Shown one piece after another: positions 17,601-26,600 of a DNA stretch of 64,000 nucleotides; position 1 is the stretch's first letter, and the number at the start of each line of letters is the position of its first letter. Location: assembly GCF_900450765.1 (NCBI RefSeq), contig NZ_UGGU01000003.1, forward strand, positions 1,352,854 through 1,416,853, written 5' to 3'. The notes beneath the pieces are model-generated. The model worked only from the letters and a program-made list of their open reading frames with translations, did no database searches and was not told where the DNA came from. The stretch comes from Fusobacterium necrogenes. Its GTDB lineage: Bacteria; Fusobacteriota; Fusobacteriia; Fusobacteriales; Fusobacteriaceae. Position numbers and translations under genes: made by a program.

Positions 17601-20600
17601 TTTAAAAGTCTATCTAGATAATTTAATAAGTGCTCTTTAGGAATCTTATCACTCTCTTTAGCTACAGTTTTAAGATTTTGATATATATCTTTATCGCTTC
17701 TTGTTAAAACACTTATCTTTTCATCCACTTCAAATATTCTCTGAGGCTTACCGTCAAAATATTTTTGATTACTCTCTTCATACTTACTAAATTTCTCTAA
17801 AATCTCTTCTATTTCTTGCTTTTGTTCATTAGATAATTTTTTATCCTTATTGACTTCTATATATTCCTCAATATTTTTTCTAAGTTCGTCTAATTCATTA
17901 TCTAAATAAGTTTTTTCAACTTTTTCTCCTCCAGATTGTCTCTCAATTAATACATTTTGTCTATCTAAAATATCAGTTATTTGTCTATCCACACTAGAAA
18001 TAACCTCATCTACACCCTGATCCTTAAATTTATTATTTTGAGAAACTTCTTTATCTGGAGGATTCATTCCTAATGGTGTATAGTGCTCTGGAACTATCAC
18101 TTCTTCCCCTGCTGTATCTTTTATTTCTGCCCTTATTCCATCATCTTGTGGTAAGTCAAATGGATTAGGTTTATCTAATAAAACATATTTATCTTTTTTT
18201 ATACCTTTATCATTAAATTTAATATTTTTTATATCTTTTGGTAAATCAATAACCTGCTTATCTACAGCAAATTTTAAATTTAGATTACCTAAATGTTTTT
18301 CTATTAGATGTCTTAATTTTTGATATTCTTCAGTTTCAAAGTTGGGTTCATTAGGATCAAATATTTTAGAAACATTTTCTAATTTTACATTTCCTGATGA
18401 ATCTGTTATCACTTCCGCAAGAGAAACATATACTTTGTGCCCATGTTCTAGTAATAAATCTAAAGTTGTATTATCTATTGAAACTTTAATTTCAGTTATC
18501 CCCTCACTAAGTTTTTCTTTTGCAATAGTATCACTAGAATTTTTTTCTAACTCTTTCAAACTTTGATGAATTTTTTGTAATCCTTGAGCTCCAAGTTGTG
18601 TTCCAAGAGTATTTTTTAAAATATCTTTTTCTAATTCACTCAACTCTTCTTTATCTTCCTTTAATAATATATCAAGATTTACTTCGTTTAAATTTTTTGT
18701 TGAAAATTCGGTAGCTAATTTTTCTAAATTGCTATCTTGTAAATCTAATGAAGTCAAAATATCTTTAAATGAAATTCCATCAAAACTTTCTTTATCTTTA
18801 CTTGAAGTTATAATTAAAGGCTTTTTTAATTCAAGCAATTCTGGATATTTTAAAGGAGATGTAATCTCAACATTTGTAGCAACTGCTCCTCTTTTATCGA
18901 TAAAAGTACTATTAGAAGCATTATTTTCTTCTCTATGAACTCTTTCTCCATTTATAGTTACTGTATGCTTCATAGGTGCAGATATTTGCGGAGCTTTAGC
19001 TTTTTTATATTTATCTGGATTTCCATTTAGTGGTTCATAGTGCTCTGGAATTATCACTTCTTCCCCTGCTATATCTTTTATTTCTGCCCTTATTCCATCA
19101 TCTTGTGGTAAGTCAAAAGCATTTGATCTATCAAGCACATCATATTTATCATCTGTTTCAGCTAAATTCTTATCCTCTTTCTTGATTTGAGCATTAATTT
19201 TTTCCATTACTTCCATCAATTTCTTTTCTATATTACTTAGCTCTTTTTTATCTGCTTCACTTTTATCTTTTTTAGATGCTAATTCAATTTGTCTATCCAT
19301 TAACACTCTTACTTCTTCATCTAAATCTCTCTCTGCTTCTTGTTTTTCCTTAATATTCTTTAAAGATATATGAGCTAGTTTCTCAGACTCATATGCCTCT
19401 TTCTCAATTGGTTGCGTTTCGTAATCTTCACTATCAGAAGCTATATATCCACCCTTTGAAAAGTTCAAATCATATAACTTATTTCTATCGTTAAATCCTT
19501 CAATTTTTAAGTCTTTTAAACTTCTTTGATCTTGATGTGTCAACTCATGAACTATTGTTCCAAATATATAATCAAAGCTATAATTACTATCCAAGTAAAT
19601 TTTTAGACTAACACCGTCATTTCCTCCAAGTATGTTCCCATAACCCTCATAAATATCTATTGGTATTTTTTTATACTCTGCACCTACCACATCTTTAAAT
19701 GTTTCGGCTTTTAATTGTTGTAGTTTCTTTGCAAGTTCTAATACCTTCTCAGGTGAAGTATCTCCTTCAGAAACTAATTTTTTAATATCTTGATCATTTT
19801 CTACTCTATCCTTAAATTTATCATCTAGAGTTTTTCTTATACCATCATCAGTTTTATCAAAAATATCCTTATAAATTGTATTTAAATTTTTTTCTGACTC
19901 TTTATCATGTTCAATAGTAGGAGCTTGTAAAATTATAGTTTTTTCTCCCTTAGGTGTATTTTTTAATGCATCCTCTAAAGCTTTATTTTTCCCTTCGTCA
20001 TTTAAAACTCCATCTAAATAATTTAGTAAATGTTCCTTAGGAATTTTATCACTCTCTTTAGCTATAGTTTTAAGATTTTGACGTATATCTTTATTACTTC
20101 TAACCAAAATACTTACATCATCTGTTATTTTCCTTTTAACTTGAAGATTTCCTTCAAGATAGTTGTCGTTATTTTGATCATATTCATTAAACCTCTCTAG
20201 AAGTTCTTCAACTTTTTGTTTTTGGTCATCAGATAGATTTTTATCTTTATTAGCTTCTATATACCTCTCAATACTTTCTTTAAGTTTCTCTAATTTTTTA
20301 TCTAAATAACCTTTCTCTACTTTTTCACCAGCAACCTGTCTCTCAATTAGTTCATCTTGCCTAGCCAAAATATCATTTATTCTTTCATCTACGCTTGAAA
20401 TAACCTCATCTATGCTCTGATTCATAAAACTATCATTTTGAGAAGCTTCTTTATCTGGAGGATTCATTCCTAATGGTATATAATTTTCAGGAATAATAAT
20501 AGTTTCTCCTGCTGTATCTTTTAATACTACATCTCCTGTTCCAGTATCTTCTCTTTGTGGAAAATCAAATGCATTATCTTTATCCAATACTGAATATTTA

Positions 20601-23600
20601 TCGTCTCCTCCTTTGATAATGCTATTTCTATCACTATCTCCTACTGATTTTCCTCCCACATTTATTCCATCCGAATCGTTTCCTTTATTTATTCCTGATG
20701 TCTTTGATGTTCCTCCAAACTTACTTGAGATACTATCTACCTTATCTTTTACATCTTTTATGTTACTTGTTGATCCTGATAAGCTAATATCTCCTCCTTT
20801 TTGGTAGATATCTTTTGTTACTATTTGTGTATTTTCCATATCCTTATAGATATCTTCTACACTTCCTACTTCTCCATTTATATTTACATCTCCACCTGCT
20901 GTGATGTTATCTACTCCTATAACTCCTTTACTTACTACCTCTTTATCTTTTATATCTCCTATAGTTCCGTCTGCTCCAAAGTCTCCTGTAAATCCTCCAG
21001 AACCAGTTATATGCGCTCCTCCTGCTTGCTCTTTTGTTGTTATATCTTTTATGTTGATATTTCCACCTACATCTACTTTTCCTGCTCCTGTTTCTGATCC
21101 TAGGATTCCTCCTTCTATATTCAAGTCTCCTTCTATATCAGCATTTAGGTTTCCTCCTGCTTTTATTCCAGATTGAGATACTGTTTCTCCACTACTCCAG
21201 ATATCTCCTCCTCCACCGCTTAATCCTACTTCTCCTTTTCCTATAGTATTAGATGCGGCTCCTATAGAAACATTAGCTCCTGCATTTGCATTTATTTCGT
21301 GGTTATCATGTGATGATTTTTTACTTATTATATTTAAGTTTCCACCTATATCTAGATTTACATCTTTCTTAGCTTCTACATTTCCACCATCAATATTAGT
21401 ATCTCCGCCAGACTTGATACTTATATTTCCTCCAGCGCTAATAGTTGAATTTTCATAATCAGTAGAATTTTTCTTTGTAATATCTAGATTTGCACTTCCT
21501 CCAACTCCTATGTCAGTATTAGCTCCCCAAAGTGCACTTACTCCTGCTGATTCTTCTAATTGAGCTTCTAAATCTACTTTAAATCCATTTTCAGTTGATG
21601 TTTTCTTCGCTGCAGTTATATTTATATCTTTTTTAGCATCTAAATTGATATTATCTTCAGCTTTTACATCTACACCATTTAGATTAATATCTCCTTCAGT
21701 AGCTTTAATTGTTACACTTCCACCAGCATCTACAGAGCTTACATTTTCACTAGTAGTTTTACTTGTACTATCCTCGATAGAAACATTTATAGATTGTTTA
21801 TTAGTTACACCTATCGCATCGTTAAAGATTACATTTGTAACAGCACCTACACCTTGAGCTGCAAGAATACCATCATTGGCATTTCCACTCTTAATAGAAC
21901 TATCCATTTGAACACCTTTATTAATTGTATCTACAATAGCACTATTAACCCCTGCAGTATTTTTTACAGCTATTGAGAATCCTGAAGAGTTTTCAGTTCT
22001 TTCATCAGTATACTTAGTAGAGTCTACCTGTTTACCGCTTATGCTTATATCACCAGTTGCCTTATAATCTCCTCCACCTATATCAACTTTATTTCCTGCG
22101 CTAATATTTATATTATCTCCTGAGATTTGGCTTTCTGTCCAAGTAGTTTCATCTATAGTAGTATTTTTGCTTTCTAATTTAACACCAAATTCACCACTTA
22201 CAATTTGGTCCATATGAGGTCTACCTGAAGTTGTTGGAGTTTTTTCATTAGATCCGTCTAAGTTTTCACCAGCGGCACTCTCTCCACCCCATTCAGTACT
22301 TATCTCACTACTTGTTGACATATCTGCTGTGCTTGCACTTCCAGTGACTCCAACTCCACCAATTCCAGCACTTCCTTCAACATATAGTCCTATATTAAGC
22401 TCTTTTTTCTCTTCATGGTATTCATTTTTACCAGCTTCTATTGAAATATCATTACCAGCAGATAGATTAGTATCCCCATTTGCAGAAATATTTCCTCCAA
22501 CTACTTTTATATTATTTCCAGCATTAGCATTTAAATCTCCACCTACTGATATATTACTTCCAACAGACGTAGAAGATGACTTCTTAACATCAGTTCTTCC
22601 TCCACCAAAAACTTGGTATCTAGATTCATTAAATTCCTCTTTAACTTCATTTCTACCATCAAGTATATTTAAATCATTTTCAGCATCTATGTTAGCATTT
22701 CCTCCAACAGTAACATCACTACCTTTTAGAGTTACGTCATTTCCTGCTGAAACATTTAAATCTCCTGAAGTTTTAATACTTGATCCATGAGATAATGAAG
22801 CCTCTAATTCTTTACGCGAAGACTCTTGAGTTAGTAATCCATTTACAGTTCCTAAATTTTTCTGATATTGATCTTGATGAATAAGATCTTTTGAATCCTC
22901 TATATTAACATCATTTTTTGCATTAATATTTATAGATCCTGGAAGCGCATCTTTATTAGCATCCTCTTTTGTATCGTTAGTTGATAAATCGCTACCTACA
23001 ATATTTACATTTTCTCCATTTATATTAATATTAGATCCTTGAAGATTAGATCCATTAGAAGTAGCAGAAGTTGATGAAGATTGAGCAAAGCCTCCATTGT
23101 CATATTCATGTTTAAATTCAGAAGACACAGTATGAATATCTTTAATATTTACATCTCCACCAGCATTAATATTTATGCTACCAGCATCTCCTTCAATTAT
23201 ATCAGCTGACTCTTTTTTAAATAATTCTTTATAGTAATCAACATCTTTTACTACTTCAGGCTGTTCAGGTGCAGGCTCTTCAAATCCAGGTGCCCCACCT
23301 TCCTCTTCAGGTTTAATTTCTTCTCCAGAAGCAGTTAAAGAACCTCCTTTAATATTTACATCATTTTTCGCATCTATTTGAATTCCATTATCAGCTTCTA
23401 TACCTGCTTTATCAGAGATAATTTGATTTCCTTTCTCATCAACACCTAGTGTAGATTCAATATTTACATTATCTCCACTAACAATTACATTATCTCCTTT
23501 AAGGCTACCACCTATCATATTAACGTCACCAGCAGCATCTACGGCAATGTTTTTATCTGAGCTAATTCCACCCCCCATTCCGCCAGAGCTATTGTTATTA

Positions 23601-26600
23601 ATATCTCCAGAAGATTTGATAATAATATTGCCCCCAGCATCAATATTACCATTAGTATTATCAAATGACGTGTTGTCACTTACTAAGTCGCCTCCTACCT
23701 TTATTGTTGAAGTTCCACCATTACCTTGGTTTTGCGCTATATTTATTCTACTATTCTTACCTAAGTATAGTTGCGGAGCTAATACTTTTTGTCCATTAAC
23801 TTCTACTTCAACATACCATACTATGTCATGTTCTAAGTTGTTAATTTGGTCTTGAGTTAGAGCTTTTCCAAGTTCTAATCCAAGTGTGGCAGATATTTCT
23901 GCTGCGTTATCAATAAGAGTTTGGATATCTTCAGCACTAACATTTCCAGTGTAACCAAGTCCTTTTTGAATTATGTCCTTAAGTAATAAATAATCATAAT
24001 ATGCATCTCCTAAAACAGCAGATGTTTTATTTTTATCATATCCTAATTGTTCAAAGAAATAATCTGAACCAAAGAATTTATCTGGGTCAATAAAATCAAT
24101 ATTAGTTTCATAAATAGGTTTTCCAGGTTGTGGCTCTCCCTCTACAGGTTTAAATATACCATTCTCACCTTTTGGTATATCTATAAAGATTATAGGGTTT
24201 ACAGTTCCTGATACAGCTATTGCCCCTGCTAAGTTTCCTGTTTCTGCAGTTATAGTCACTCCATCTATAGTTATACTTCCAGTTGCTAATTCTACATCAT
24301 GAGGATATTTTACTCCTCCAACCTCTTTAATACTATTAATATCTGAAATATCAACATCTAGATTAGAGCCAACTCCTTCTATAGAGTTATCTCCAATATT
24401 GACATTTACATTTTTATTTCCTCCACTTTCTCCACCATTATTTACTAAACTTCCATTAGTGTGAGTAAAGTTTCCTCCTGCTATTATTTGCGCATTTCCA
24501 TTAGCTGCATAATATTTGAAGCTACCGTCAAAATTCCATTTATCTTGAGAAATAGGTTTATCTTTACCTTTCCAGTCGCTACCAAGAACACTTGAAAGTA
24601 CTTTGTTAAGTAAAGGATTATCTACTAAAGCTAATGCCTTATAATAAGCTTCTCTACCTCTTCCAAAATATCCTTTAGTCAGTGCATCATATAGACTTCC
24701 TTCAAAAGATACTCCAGAGTTTCCATAAGCATTAGTTAAGTAAAGTCTAGTTTCCCAAGAAAGTCTAACTTGTATAAGTTTCAATAGATCAACTACATTT
24801 AAATTTTGGTATGCAGTTTCATTGAGAATATCTCCCTTGATTGTCATATCTTTTCCAGCTAATATAGTTCCAGAATAGTTATTAACCTTAGCTTTATCCG
24901 AAGAGAATCCAGAGATATTTAAGTTTCCTTCTGCTTCTATAGTTGCTTTATCAGTAACTACACTTTTATTTTCAATAACTGGTATCCAAATCTCTGTAGA
25001 ATCAAGATGGTAGTTAAAAGTATCATCCCATCTAACTGTTTGTTTAGAACTTTCAGTATCTACAATTTCATATTTAACATCAACTCTACTCTTATTTGTT
25101 AAGTTATCAGCTTTTATATCTAAATTACCACCAGCAGCAATAGTTCCAGCATCATTTGTAATAGACTTAGCACTTAATTTCATATCATTTTGGCTAACAA
25201 TATTAGCATTTAAACTATTGTATATCTCTCTCATAGCATTAAGTACAGCATCTTTTCCAGCCCAGATAGTATTTCCTTCTTCGTTAACTATACCATCAGC
25301 GCTTAAATTAATGTTGCTATTACTTACTATCATACCTTTATTGATAATATCTTTTTCAGTAGAGATAGATATATCTCCTAAAGCTTGAACTTTTCCTGTT
25401 TCAATATCTCCAGTTTTACTCTTAACATCTATCTTACCTTCACTTAGTACTTTTCCATTTAATTTTATATCAGAATTATTTCCTGTAATAGAAATATCAC
25501 CAGAAGCTTTTACCTCTCCACTTGTTAAGATGACATCTCCAGTATTGTTTATAACTATGCTTCCTTTTGATTGAAGTGACCCAGTATTAAAGAAACTTCC
25601 TTTAGTACTTATATCTACTCCATTACCAATAATTTCTCCACTGTTAGCAGCACTTCTAGAATCTAAATCGATCTTACCAGCAGCATGAAGTTTTCCACTA
25701 TTTCCAAAATCACCAGTCTTAGTATTGAGAGAAATATTTCCACCAGCTACTGTACTTCCAGAGTTGTGAAATCCATTACTTGTAATATTTATATCATTTC
25801 CAACACTCATATTACCATTAGTTACTTTTTCCGAAATATTAGCTGTTAGATTTCCTTCTGTTACAAGATCTCCATTTTTATTATTTAAGTTTTTACCAGC
25901 AAGAGAAATATCATTTTTAGCTTCAATATTTCCACTATTATCTATATCTCCAGATACATTTATATCTAATTTAGAACCAGTAGTTATCTTTCCTGTATTA
26001 TCAAATGAACTACCACCAATTTCTATCTCTCCAGAAGCATTAATATTTCCTGAATTTGCAAAACTCTCTCCATTATTTCTATTTTCACTATTTATCTTAA
26101 TTGTTTCTCCAACTAATAGTTCTCCACTATTATTAACTCCTCCATTTATATTTAAGGATTTTCCTACAGATGCTGTAGCTCCTGATTTATTTGAGAAGTC
26201 TCCTGTCAGATTTAAACCTCCTCCAGTTTCTAATTTACCAGAGTTTTCTAACTTAGATGAAGTAACATCTACATTACCTCCAACACTTAAATTGTATGAA
26301 TTAAAATCTCCAGATATATTTGCGCTTAAGTTCTCCTTAATTGTTAAATCTTTTGAACTAAAACTCTTACCCTTAACATCTAAGTTCTTTCCTACTGACA
26401 TTACTCCATTATTTTTTATTGAATCTTCTGATTTTAAACTTACATCACCTTTAGTTATTACTATTCCATTATTTTCTAAAGTTGTTTTAGTTGTTATTGC
26501 TAAAGTTTCTCCTTCTATCACACCTAAATCAGAAAAAGCTGCTATCTTAGCTTTTAGCTCTGCTAATTCTTCCGCGCTTAAATTTTCTGAATTTAACTTT

